The notes under the pieces are model-generated. The model ran no database searches and was not told where the DNA came from. It was given only the letters and a program-made list of their open reading frames with translations. A DNA stretch of 64,000 nt, from contig NZ_JAGIBD010000002.1 of assembly GCF_017744555.1 (NCBI RefSeq), positions 211,104-275,103 of the forward strand, given 5' to 3'. Source of the stretch: Cellulomonas sp. Its GTDB lineage: Bacteria > Actinomycetota > Actinomycetes > Actinomycetales > Cellulomonadaceae. This document shows, in pieces, positions 33,547 through 41,235 of the stretch. How positions within the stretch are numbered: position 1 is the stretch's first letter; each line of letters begins with the position of its first letter. Position numbers and translations under genes: made by a program.

Positions 33547-33583
33547 GGTGTCGCGCCCGTCCCCCTGTCGCGGGCGCGACACC
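33547..33583 (+). terminator. 13-bp hairpin between the WXG100 and EspC-like genes
   Basis: GGTGTCGCGCCCG (33547-33559) pairs perfectly with CGGGCGCGACACC (33571-33583), with an 11-base loop, beginning ten bases after the WXG100 stop and ending 23 bases before the next start. It probably attenuates transcription or stabilises the WXG100 mRNA so that this protein is made in excess over the distal genes. Confidence 0.7.
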
Positions 33584-33606
33584 TCGACCATGCGAGGAGT
33601 GGAGCG

Positions 33607-33897
33607 GTGAGCGAACACCTGAGGGTCGACACCCGAGCGGTGCGGATGGCAGGCGTCAGCCTGCGCACGGTGGCCGCGGAGTTCGACGACGCGAACGCGC
33701 ACAGCGACCGGGTCGCGGACGCCGTCGGCGGCGGACCGCTGGGGGACTGCCTGCACGACTTCGCGCACGAGTGGGACGACGCCCGGGCCCGAATGGTCGA
33801 GCAGATCGCTGCGCTCGCCGAAGTGTGCGAGCAGATCGCCGTCGGGTTCGACGGCCTCGACGCCCAGTTCGCCACCGTGCTGCGCGGTGACGCGTGA
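33607..33897 (+). CDS. EspC/WXG100-like small helical secretion substrate
   Basis: The 96-residue protein (GTG start, with GGAG upstream) is predicted fully helical: LRVDTRAVRMAGVSLRTVAA, then DCLHDFAHEWDDARARMVEQ and a third helix AALAEVCEQIAVGFDGLDAQ. HEW in the middle occupies the place of the WxG turn. Its layout resembles the EspC-type ESX target family. The TGA overlaps the GTG of the 467-residue gene, so the two are probably made together, likely as a heterodimeric partner or chaperone for that large protein. This pairing is inference. Confidence 0.75.
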   Translation: MSEHLRVDTRAVRMAGVSLRTVAAEFDDANAHSDRVADAVGGGPLGDCLHDFAHEWDDARARMVEQIAALAEVCEQIAVGFDGLDAQFATVLRGDA

Positions 33898-35297
33898 GCC
33901 GGCCGCTGTCCTGGTACCCGCTCGCCGGCTTCGACCCGGTGCCCGGCGACCCGGCGGAGGTGCTCGAGGCCAGCCGTGCGTACGCCACGATCGCCGAGGC
34001 CATTGCCGGCGCTGCAGCGGGCCTCAAGTCCACCTTCGACAGCGACGGCCACGAGTCACAGGCCCTCGACGAGGTCCACACGCAGGCCAAGGCTGTCGCG
34101 GCGGACATCGAGAAGGCCTACGAGCGGTACCGGGCCGTCGCCGACGCCCTCGCCGCGTTCGCCAACCCCCTCGACCGCGCCCAGACGGAGTCACTCGCCG
34201 CGCTCGCCGAGGCCAAGGCCGCGCAGCGGGCCATCGACGAGGCGCACCACACGATGCGCACCACCGACTGGGACGGCTCTGGCGCCGCCACCTCGGCCGG
34301 CGGCACGTCCCTCGTCCCGGTCGACAACCCTGGGCTCGCCGCCCTGCGCGCGGGGCTGTCCGCCGCCGACCGGCGCCTGGACCGCGCACGGCAGCGCCTC
34401 GCCGATGCAGTGCATGACCGGGACGTCGCGGCGGCTCGCGCCGTCGCGGCGATCCAGGGGGTCACCGGCGACGACGGGCTGCGCGACAGCTTCTGGCGGA
34501 ACACCCTGCACGTGACCCACTGGGTCTCCGACGTGTTCGGGGCGATCTCGATGTGGGCCGGTGTGCTCGCCCTGGCGACCTGCTGGATACCGATCGTCGG
34601 TGAAGTCCTCGGCGCCGTCGCGCTGATCGCTGGTGCGATCGCGTTGGTCGCCGACATCGTCCTGCTGTTCTCCGGAGAGGGCGACTGGCTCGACGTGACC
34701 TTCGGCGCGCTCGGCCTCATGACCTTCGGGCTGGGGCGCGTGGTCGGGGCCGGGCTCAAGATCACCATCCGAGGCGCCAGGGCTGCCGAGGCAACGGCGA
34801 AGGCGGAACGCGCAGCAGAGGTAGCGGGGGATCTCGGGGCGAACGTCGATGCACTGGGGAAGCCGACCGAGGCGATCGAAGGCTTCACGGCAGTCGGGCC
34901 AGCCGCGATGGCCGACGGGCCTGTGACCAAGGCACTCAGCGCGGCCGGCTTCCGCGAGATGCTCAGCACGCTCAAGCCGTCGGCCATCACCTCCGATCTG
35001 GGAGAGACGTTCGCCAAGGTCGGCAAGGTGGAGCCCAAGACCTTCACCCCGGACAGGACCGAGATGCTGGGCGCCGTGATCGGGGACGCCGACTCGGCCG
35101 AGGCCCTCACGAACCTGAACAAGTCGGCGAACACTCTGTCCGGGAACGAAGCGTTCAGCAGCGCGTACTCGGCAACTCAGCGGGCCCTTGGCACGGTTGG
35201 CACTGCTATCGCGCTGGACGAGGCCGTGCTCGGCGCGAGCGCCGCGTACGTTCTGGTCGGCTCCGACCCCGTCGCGGGTCTCGAGCTCGCGAAGTGA
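33894..35297 (+). CDS. Large putative type VII-secreted protein with internal membrane segments
   Basis: The 467-residue protein starts SRPLSWYPLAGFDPVPGDPAEVLEASRAY, resembling the GDP-containing N-terminal secretion-signal region of actinobacterial polymorphic toxins. Helical coiled stretches run to about residue 180. Two hydrophobic segments follow (about 215-250; ISMWAGVLALATCW and VALIAGAIALVADIVLLF). The remaining 200 residues are mostly soluble with no toxin motif I recognise. Base composition drops towards the 3' end. It overlaps the upstream small gene and abuts the next gene directly. It may be a T7SS effector; the activity is unknown. Confidence 0.72.
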   Translation: MSRPLSWYPLAGFDPVPGDPAEVLEASRAYATIAEAIAGAAAGLKSTFDSDGHESQALDEVHTQAKAVAADIEKAYERYRAVADALAAFANPLDRAQTESLAALAEAKAAQRAIDEAHHTMRTTDWDGSGAATSAGGTSLVPVDNPGLAALRAGLSAADRRLDRARQRLADAVHDRDVAAARAVAAIQGVTGDDGLRDSFWRNTLHVTHWVSDVFGAISMWAGVLALATCWIPIVGEVLGAVALIAGAIALVADIVLLFSGEGDWLDVTFGALGLMTFGLGRVVGAGLKITIRGARAAEATAKAERAAEVAGDLGANVDALGKPTEAIEGFTAVGPAAMADGPVTKALSAAGFREMLSTLKPSAITSDLGETFAKVGKVEPKTFTPDRTEMLGAVIGDADSAEALTNLNKSANTLSGNEAFSSAYSATQRALGTVGTAIALDEAVLGASAAYVLVGSDPVAGLELAK

Positions 35298-35942
35298 ATG
35301 CGCACGAGAAGGACGGGCGGTAGAGCCATGGGTACCTGGATCACGTGGAGCGGAGTAGCAGTACCGAGCACCTGGGCACTGTGGGGAGCCGGAGAGCACG
35401 AGGCGAAGGCGAGGACCGCGCCCGCACAGCTCGCAGACACACGCGAGGGACAGCAGCTCGTCCGTCGCGCGATCCTTGGCGCCGAGTCGAAGATTGAGGG
35501 CGTCGGGACCCTGGTAGCGCTGTTGGCCTGGGTGCCTGATCGAACCACGGGCGCCGTCCAGGCTTTGGGCGGTTGCTGGCGTATCGGCTGGCCCGAGGGA
35601 ACACGCCCAACGCGCGACGAGTACCTCGCCGAGGCGCGCAAACTCGATCCAGCACCTGGCGTGACGATTGAGGCGAGCACCTTCACGACGCTCGAGGTCG
35701 ACGCCGGCCCCGTCGCAGTTGAGGGGCTCGTGACGAGCAGCGCTCCGCGTCGTCGCTTTGGCGGACTTCTCCGAACCGCCGACCCGATGGTCGCTCAGAT
35801 CCGCTGCACGATCTTTCCCGAAGGATGCGATGAGGTCTTTCGCATCGAGGCCGTCGTCGACGACCTCGACCTGGCGGGTGCCGCATCTGCGCAGGTCGGC
35901 AGCATCGCCAAGGGCGTCGTCCTGAGACTGAGCGAGCGGTGA
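35298..35942 (+). CDS. Unknown protein, candidate immunity or accessory factor of the T7SS cassette
   Basis: The gene begins on the base after the previous stop. The annotated ATG gives 214 residues, but an ATG at 35328 (MGTWITWSG) may be the real start. The N-terminus has VPSTWALWGAG, the middle ILGAESKIEGVGTLVALLAW, and the end FRIEAVVDDLDLAGAASAQV. This order of PxTW, amphipathic helix, strands and a final helix parallels the next gene, suggesting distant paralogs. No signal or membrane helix is seen. Codon use is less GC-biased than average (ATT, TTG and CGA codons), compatible with recent acquisition. Confidence 0.65.
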   Translation: MRTRRTGGRAMGTWITWSGVAVPSTWALWGAGEHEAKARTAPAQLADTREGQQLVRRAILGAESKIEGVGTLVALLAWVPDRTTGAVQALGGCWRIGWPEGTRPTRDEYLAEARKLDPAPGVTIEASTFTTLEVDAGPVAVEGLVTSSAPRRRFGGLLRTADPMVAQIRCTIFPEGCDEVFRIEAVVDDLDLAGAASAQVGSIAKGVVLRLSER

Positions 35943-36607
35943 CCGCCCAGTACGTCGTCGATCCGGATGCTCCACTCGCGCGGCCGCAGGAGGTCGCCGG
36001 GGTCAGGGTCGTCCTGCCCGCGACCTGGTGGGCAGTCGACCTGCGAGACGAGGCGGCACGACGCCGGTCGATCGCGACGCTCGTCGGGCAGCAGCTGGGC
36101 CGCGGCGACGAGCTGGCCGCACTGCGTGCAGATCTGCGGCGGCACCTGGAGGTCGTCGCCATCGACGCGGCCGCCCTCGGCGGGCAGCTCTTGGCGATCT
36201 CGCTGACGCGGGCCGGGCCGGTCCCGATCCCTGCGTCCGTGGCGGTCTACCGGGCCCTCGCCGGCGACCGAGCGAGGGAGACGCTCGCGAACGTCGAGGC
36301 GGCGCTGCGTGCCGAACCGGCCACCTCCGACACGGTCGACGCCGCTCAGGGGCCGCACGGCCCGGTGCTCCGCCGGACAAGGACGGCGTCGGGTGCGGCG
36401 GAAATCGGCGCGCAGGACGTCCCGATGCTGCTGGCCGACTACTGGCTGGACCTCGGCGACGGCGCCGGTCTCGTCTCCCTCACGTTCTCGAGCCCCCTCG
36501 TCGAGGCCCGGGAAGCCCTCCTGCCTCTGTTCGACACCGTCGTCGCGTCGGTCACCCCGGTGACCGGCAGCGCGACCCCCACCAGAAAGCGATCCACACC
36601 GGCATGA
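35939..36607 (+). CDS. Unknown protein, possible paralog of the upstream gene
   Basis: The GTG at 35939 overlaps the previous stop (GTGA); the product has 222 residues. It shows VVLPATWWAVDLRDEAARRR, a long helix LRADLRRHLEVVAIDAAALG, LLAISLTRAGPVPIPASVAV and late strands YWLDLGDGAGLVSLTFSSPL with a final helix. The pattern recalls small Mog1/PsbP-like domains in actinobacterial secretion loci, but I cannot name the family. It ends by overlapping the start of a small membrane protein, so it belongs to the same transcript. It could be an immunity or assembly factor. Confidence 0.65.
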   Translation: MTAQYVVDPDAPLARPQEVAGVRVVLPATWWAVDLRDEAARRRSIATLVGQQLGRGDELAALRADLRRHLEVVAIDAAALGGQLLAISLTRAGPVPIPASVAVYRALAGDRARETLANVEAALRAEPATSDTVDAAQGPHGPVLRRTRTASGAAEIGAQDVPMLLADYWLDLGDGAGLVSLTFSSPLVEAREALLPLFDTVVASVTPVTGSATPTRKRSTPA

Positions 36608-36855
36608 AGAACCTGGCCACGGTCTTGTCCACCGCCCCGACCACCAGCACGTATGCGGCCGACGCTGACGCTCCGTCTGCACTGAGCGCTGTCGGCACGG
36701 GTGTCGCGATCCTCGGGGTGCTCCTGCTGGTCTCCGTCTCGCTGGGAGCGAGTGCTCTCATCCGCAGGGGGCACCGCCCTCTGCGCTGGTTCGGCGCCAG
36801 CGTCGTCACGATGCTCGTCGGTTTCCTCGTCATGTGGATCGGCGGAACCCGGTGA
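36604..36855 (+). CDS. Small two-helix membrane protein of the T7SS cassette
   Basis: The 83-residue product starts at ATG 36604, overlapping the previous stop (ATGA). After a Thr/Ala-rich external-looking lead it has two helices (GVAILGVLLLVSVSLGASAL and ASVVTMLVGFLVMWIGG) separated by a basic turn (RRGHRPLRW), which should be cytoplasmic. No family is recognised. Its place in a chain of overlapping genes suggests it works with the neighbouring 225-residue membrane protein. Confidence 0.65.
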   Translation: MKNLATVLSTAPTTSTYAADADAPSALSAVGTGVAILGVLLLVSVSLGASALIRRGHRPLRWFGASVVTMLVGFLVMWIGGTR

Positions 36856-37529
36856 TGGTGATGCTCGGCGACGGTCGACCGGCGTGGGACGCGCATCCGA
36901 CGGGGATCGAAGCCTCCCTCCTCACCAAGTTCTTCCGCAGCAGGGAGTTCCGCTGGCACGCGTTCTGCCTGGCGGTCTTGTCGATCCCGATCGGCGTGGG
37001 CTTGCACGTCAATCCCGACCGGGCGAGGCCGTACGCGTGGGGCGTCCTCGGGATGCTGGCGCTGTCCGTGACCCTGATGCGGATCGGCGCCTACGACCAG
37101 CGCAGGCGGCACGCATGGATCCGCGCCACCTACCCGGCCACACCGTTCGCGACGACCGTGACGATGAACAAGGAGTCCGCGATCCTCCTGGGTCTCCCGT
37201 CGAAGGAGGTCGCACTCGTGCTCGCCGTGACCGACACGGGCCTCGACCTGAGCGGCTGGCCGTCGCGGCGACTGGTCGTGCGACTGCCCTGGACCGGTCT
37301 CGCGGAGATCTCGGGCGGCATGGGCTCCATCGGTTCCACCCTGACCCAGGAGCTGTACCTGCAGCTCAGAGGCGGGCGGCGGCTCACGTTCTACTCGTTC
37401 GACACGGGCTTCGACCTCGCGTCCTTCTCGTTCACGGGCAGCCGGCGCATCGCCGACGCCATCCGTCTCGTCCGTCCGGCGGACCTGCCGTGGCCGGCGC
37501 TGCGGACGCGACCCGTGGCACAGCGGTAG
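36852..37529 (+). CDS. Membrane protein with a PH-like cytoplasmic domain, end of the T7SS cassette
   Basis: The GTG at 36852 overlaps the preceding stop (GTGA), giving 225 residues. A charged N-terminus leads to a pair of helices near 35-75 (FCLAVLSIPIGVGL and WGVLGMLALSVTLM). The rest is strand-rich: VALVLAVTDTGLDLSGWPSR, LVVRLPWTGLAEI, ELYLQLRGGRRLTFYSF and a last helix ending DAIRLVRP. This resembles membrane-anchored bacterial PH-like proteins, though no motif is conclusive. It is the last gene before a 76-base gap to the helicase gene. Confidence 0.65.
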   Translation: MMVMLGDGRPAWDAHPTGIEASLLTKFFRSREFRWHAFCLAVLSIPIGVGLHVNPDRARPYAWGVLGMLALSVTLMRIGAYDQRRRHAWIRATYPATPFATTVTMNKESAILLGLPSKEVALVLAVTDTGLDLSGWPSRRLVVRLPWTGLAEISGGMGSIGSTLTQELYLQLRGGRRLTFYSFDTGFDLASFSFTGSRRIADAIRLVRPADLPWPALRTRPVAQR

Positions 37530-37605
37530 GCGGCCGCCCGAGCCGTGCCGGAGCGGTGGTCCGCTCGCCCAGCGCGGTGTCCCCGCCCGGGCCTACCCTC
37601 GGCCC

Positions 37606-40600
37606 ATGCTGCTGCTCGATGACGGCGCGCTGGTGCTCAGCCCGAGTGACCTGTCGCACGCCGCGACCTGCGAGCTCGCGGTGGTCCGGTCGCTCGACGG
37701 GCGGCTCGGCTGGGGTCCGCCGGTCGTCCCGGCGGCGGACGCGATGCTGGAGCGGGTCGCCGCCCTGGGCACCGAGCACGAGCGGACGATCCTGCGCAGC
37801 TACCTCGACCGGTTCGGGCCGTGGGACGAGGCGACCGGACGCGGCGTCGTCACGCTCCGCCGAGCGCGCGCCGACCGCGAGTCGCTGACGGCGACCCACG
37901 AGCGGACGATGGCCGTCCTGGCCGCCGGGGCGGACGTCGTCTACCAGGCGGGGTTCTTCGACGGCCGGTTCACCGGGTACGCCGACTTCCTGGTCCGCAC
38001 GGACGACGGCCGGTACGAGGTGCACGACACCAAGCTCGCCCGCACGGTCAAGGTCACGGCGCTCCTGCAGCTCGCGGCCTACGCGGACCAGCTCCATGCC
38101 GCGGGGGTCCCGACGGACGATGCCGTCCACCTGGTGCTGGGCGACCGCACGACGTCGCGGCACCGGCTCGCGGACCTGCTGCCCGTCTACCGGGACCGGC
38201 GGCGCCGCCTCGAGCGCCTGCTCGACGCGCACGTGGCCCGCGGAACCGCAGCGCACTGGGGCGACGCGCGCTATCGCGCGTGCGGCCGGTGCGACGTGTG
38301 TGCGCCGGAGGTCGAGCGGCACCGCGACCTGCTGCTCGTCGCGGGCATGCGCTCGACACAACGGGCCCGGCTGCACACGGCCGGGGTGACGACGATCGAC
38401 GCGCTCGCGACGAGCACGGCCGCGGTCGACGGCATCGGCACAGCGACGCTCGCAGGGCTGCGCGCCCAGGCAGCGCTGCAGGTCAGGCAGGGCGAGCCGC
38501 ACGACGAGCCGTTGGTGTTCGACCTGGTCGACCCGGGTGCCGTCGCGGACCTGCCGGCCCCGGACGCGGGCGACATCTTCTTCGACTTCGAAGGTGACCC
38601 GCTCTGGACGGACGACTCGACGCCGCCCGACGAGCCCGCGCAGTGGGGTCTGGAGTACCTGTTCGGGGTCGTCGAGGCCGACGGCACGTTCCGGCCGTTC
38701 TGGGCGCACGACCGGGCGCAGGAGAAGCAGGCGCTCGTCGAGTTCCTCGCGTACGTCGCCGAGCGGCGCCGCGAGCACCCGGCGATGCACGTCTACCACT
38801 ACGCCCCGTACGAGAGGTCGGCGCTGCTGCGCCTTGCCGCACGGCACGGCGTCGGCGAGGAGGCCGTCGACCAGCTGCTGCGCGAGGGCGTGCTCGTCGA
38901 CCTGTACGCGACGGTCCGCCGCGGGCTGCGCGTGGGCAGCAGCTCGTACTCGTTGAAGAAGCTCGAACCGCTGTACATGGGCGACGAGGGCCGCGACGGC
39001 GAGGTGACGACGGCGGGCGACTCGATCGTCGAGTACGCCGAGGCCTGCGCCGAGCGCGAGCGCGGCGACGAGCAGGCGTGGCAGGAGCGGCTCGACGCCA
39101 TCGCGGACTACAACCGGTACGACTGCGTGTCGACGTTGCGGCTGCGGGACTGGCTGGTGGCGCGCGGCGCCGAGCGGGGGGTCGTCCCGGCGGCCCGGCC
39201 GGTCACGGAGCGGGACGAGGTCGACGAGCACGAGACCGACGAGCTCGTCGTGCGGCTCACCAAGTCCGCCGAGGAGACGGAGGGCCCCGACGGCACGGCC
39301 CTCGGGCTGCTGGCCGCCGCGCTCGGCTACCACCGGCGGGAGGACAAGCCCTTCTGGTGGGCGCACTTCGACCGCCTGCAGTCGGACCCGGCGGACTGGC
39401 TCGACCCCCGGTCGACCCTGCTCGCCGACGAGCCGCCGACGGTGGTCCGCGACTGGTACGTGCCGCCACGCGGCCGGGCGAACCGCCGTGAGCTGCGGTT
39501 CGTCGGGCACCTGGAACCCGGCAGCGACCTGCGCGAGGGCGAGAAGGCGTACGCCCTGTACGACCCGGCACCACCGTTCGCGAAGACGTCGTCGGGCGGC
39601 CACCGCGGCTGGACGTCGAACGTCACGGTGCTCGGCACGCGCACCGAGCCCGACCCGCAGTCGCCGTCGGGCACGCGGGACGTGGTGCTCGTGTCCGAGG
39701 CGCTCGCCACGACCGACACCCCGACCCCGGCGCTGCCGATGGCGCTGGGTCCCGCCGAGCCGCCGCGGACCGACGGCATCGCGGCCGCCATCCGGTCCGT
39801 CGCCCAGTCGGTCGCCGACGGTCTGCCCGCGTTCCCGACCCACCCCGCGGTCGACATCCTGCGCCGGGTCCCGCCGCGCACCCGCAGCGGCCTGCCTCTC
39901 CCCCGGCCCGACACCCCGGGCGACACGGCGAGCACGATCGGCACGATCGGCACCCCCGAGGCGATCACGTCCGCGGTGCTCGACCTCGACCGGTCGTACG
40001 TCGCCGTCCAGGGCCCGCCCGGCACGGGCAAGACGTACACCGGCGGGCACGTCATCGCGGCGCTCGCGGCGCAGGGGTGGAAGGTCGGGGTCGTCGCGCA
40101 GTCGCACGCCGTCGTGGAGAACATGCTGCGGTCGGTCGCGGGCGCCGGCCTCGACCCGGCCCGCATCGCGAAGAAGTACACGACGCACCCGCCGACGGAC
40201 CCCGTGTGGCAGCCGCTCAAGAACGACCGCGACTTCGGCGCGTTCTACGGCCGGCAGGCCGGCGGGTTCGTCGTCGGGGGCACCACCTGGGACTTCACGA
40301 ACGAGAACCGCATCCCCCGCGGCAGCCTCGACCTCGTGGTCGTCGACGAGGCCGGCCAGTTCGCGCTCGCGAACACCGTCGCGGTGTCCGTCGCGGGCCG
40401 CAACCTCCTGCTGCTCGGCGACCCGCAGCAGCTCCCGCAGGTCAGCAAGGGCAGCCACCCGGTCCCGGTCGACCGGTCGGCGCTCGGCTGGCTCGCGGAC
40501 GGCCACGACACGCTGCCTGACGAGCTCGGCTACTTCCTCGACCGCACGTGGCGCATGCACCCGGCCCTCACGGAGGCGGTGTCGCGCCTGTCGTACGAGG

Positions 40601-41136
40601 ACCGGCTGACGTCGGTCGAGCACACGGCCCGACGGTCCCTCGAGGGCGTGGCGCCGGGCGTCCGGACGGTGCTCGTCGACCACGAGGGTCACTCCGTCGC
40701 CTCGCCCACGGAGGCGGCGGCCGTGCTTGGGACGGTCCGGGACCTGGTGGGTCGCCGCTGGCAGGACCCGCGCGCGGGCGTCGACCGGCCGCTCGCGCCG
40801 CGTGACGTGCTCGTCGTCGCCCCGTACAACGCGCAGGTGTGGACGGTCCGCCGTGCGCTCGAGAAGGCGGGCCTCGGTGACGTCCGGGTCGGCACGGTCG
40901 ACAGGTTCCAGGGGCAGGAGGCTCCCGTCGTGATCGTGACGACGACCGCCTCGTCCGCCGACGACGTGCCCCGCGGGATGGAGTTCCTGCTCAACCGCAA
41001 CCGCGTGAACGTCGCGATCTCCCGAGCCCAGTGGTGCGCGGTCGTCATCCGCTCGCGCGCCCTGACGGACTACCTCCCGACCGGCCCGACCCAGCTCGCC
41101 GAGCTCGGCGCGTTCCTGGGCCTGACGATCCACTGA
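37606..41136 (+). CDS. RecB-like nuclease / RNase-H-like / superfamily-1 helicase fusion (TM0106 family)
   Basis: The 1176-residue protein has three parts. A RecB-like nuclease domain (about 1-240) contains GYADFLVRTDDGRYEVHDTK and LLQLAAYADQL, plus CGRCDVC (226-232), which may help hold an Fe-S cluster. An RNase-H-like exonuclease domain (about 320-515) runs from FFDFEGDP to DYNRYDCVSTLRLRDW. The C-terminal Upf1/Dna2-like helicase has Walker A GPPGTGKT (803-810), DEAG (about 914), GDPQQLPQV and a late motif VGTVDRFQGQEAPVVIV. It probably processes DNA ends or R-loops. TACCCT at 37594-37599 ends six bases before the ATG, implying a leaderless mRNA. Confidence 0.92.
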   Translation: MLLLDDGALVLSPSDLSHAATCELAVVRSLDGRLGWGPPVVPAADAMLERVAALGTEHERTILRSYLDRFGPWDEATGRGVVTLRRARADRESLTATHERTMAVLAAGADVVYQAGFFDGRFTGYADFLVRTDDGRYEVHDTKLARTVKVTALLQLAAYADQLHAAGVPTDDAVHLVLGDRTTSRHRLADLLPVYRDRRRRLERLLDAHVARGTAAHWGDARYRACGRCDVCAPEVERHRDLLLVAGMRSTQRARLHTAGVTTIDALATSTAAVDGIGTATLAGLRAQAALQVRQGEPHDEPLVFDLVDPGAVADLPAPDAGDIFFDFEGDPLWTDDSTPPDEPAQWGLEYLFGVVEADGTFRPFWAHDRAQEKQALVEFLAYVAERRREHPAMHVYHYAPYERSALLRLAARHGVGEEAVDQLLREGVLVDLYATVRRGLRVGSSSYSLKKLEPLYMGDEGRDGEVTTAGDSIVEYAEACAERERGDEQAWQERLDAIADYNRYDCVSTLRLRDWLVARGAERGVVPAARPVTERDEVDEHETDELVVRLTKSAEETEGPDGTALGLLAAALGYHRREDKPFWWAHFDRLQSDPADWLDPRSTLLADEPPTVVRDWYVPPRGRANRRELRFVGHLEPGSDLREGEKAYALYDPAPPFAKTSSGGHRGWTSNVTVLGTRTEPDPQSPSGTRDVVLVSEALATTDTPTPALPMALGPAEPPRTDGIAAAIRSVAQSVADGLPAFPTHPAVDILRRVPPRTRSGLPLPRPDTPGDTASTIGTIGTPEAITSAVLDLDRSYVAVQGPPGTGKTYTGGHVIAALAAQGWKVGVVAQSHAVVENMLRSVAGAGLDPARIAKKYTTHPPTDPVWQPLKNDRDFGAFYGRQAGGFVVGGTTWDFTNENRIPRGSLDLVVVDEAGQFALANTVAVSVAGRNLLLLGDPQQLPQVSKGSHPVPVDRSALGWLADGHDTLPDELGYFLDRTWRMHPALTEAVSRLSYEDRLTSVEHTARRSLEGVAPGVRTVLVDHEGHSVASPTEAAAVLGTVRDLVGRRWQDPRAGVDRPLAPRDVLVVAPYNAQVWTVRRALEKAGLGDVRVGTVDRFQGQEAPVVIVTTTASSADDVPRGMEFLLNRNRVNVAISRAQWCAVVIRSRALTDYLPTGPTQLAELGAFLGLTIH

Positions 41137-41148
41137 CGAGCGCACTCA

Positions 41149-41167
41149 CCGGGCGAAGCGCGCCCGG
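41149..41167 (+). terminator. Hairpin after the helicase gene
   Basis: CCGGGCG (41149-41155) pairs with CGCCCGG (41161-41167) around a 5-base loop, 12 bases after the helicase stop. Confidence 0.45.
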
Positions 41168-41235
41168 AGCCGGTAGACACGGTCGTCACGCCCGCGACCT
41201 GCCAAGCCGACCCCCGATCGACGAGGAGCGCCCCC

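Noticed and set aside
33240..37529. Complete ESX secretion system
   Set aside because: No EccB, EccC, EccD, EccE or mycosin gene lies within the window; only substrates and unknown partners are present.
37432..41145. A 1237-codon open frame on the minus strand
   Set aside because: It is the antisense of the nuclease-helicase gene. The translation is Arg/Val/Asp-rich without any domain, which is what high-GC antisense frames give; the plus-strand reading has clear catalytic motifs.
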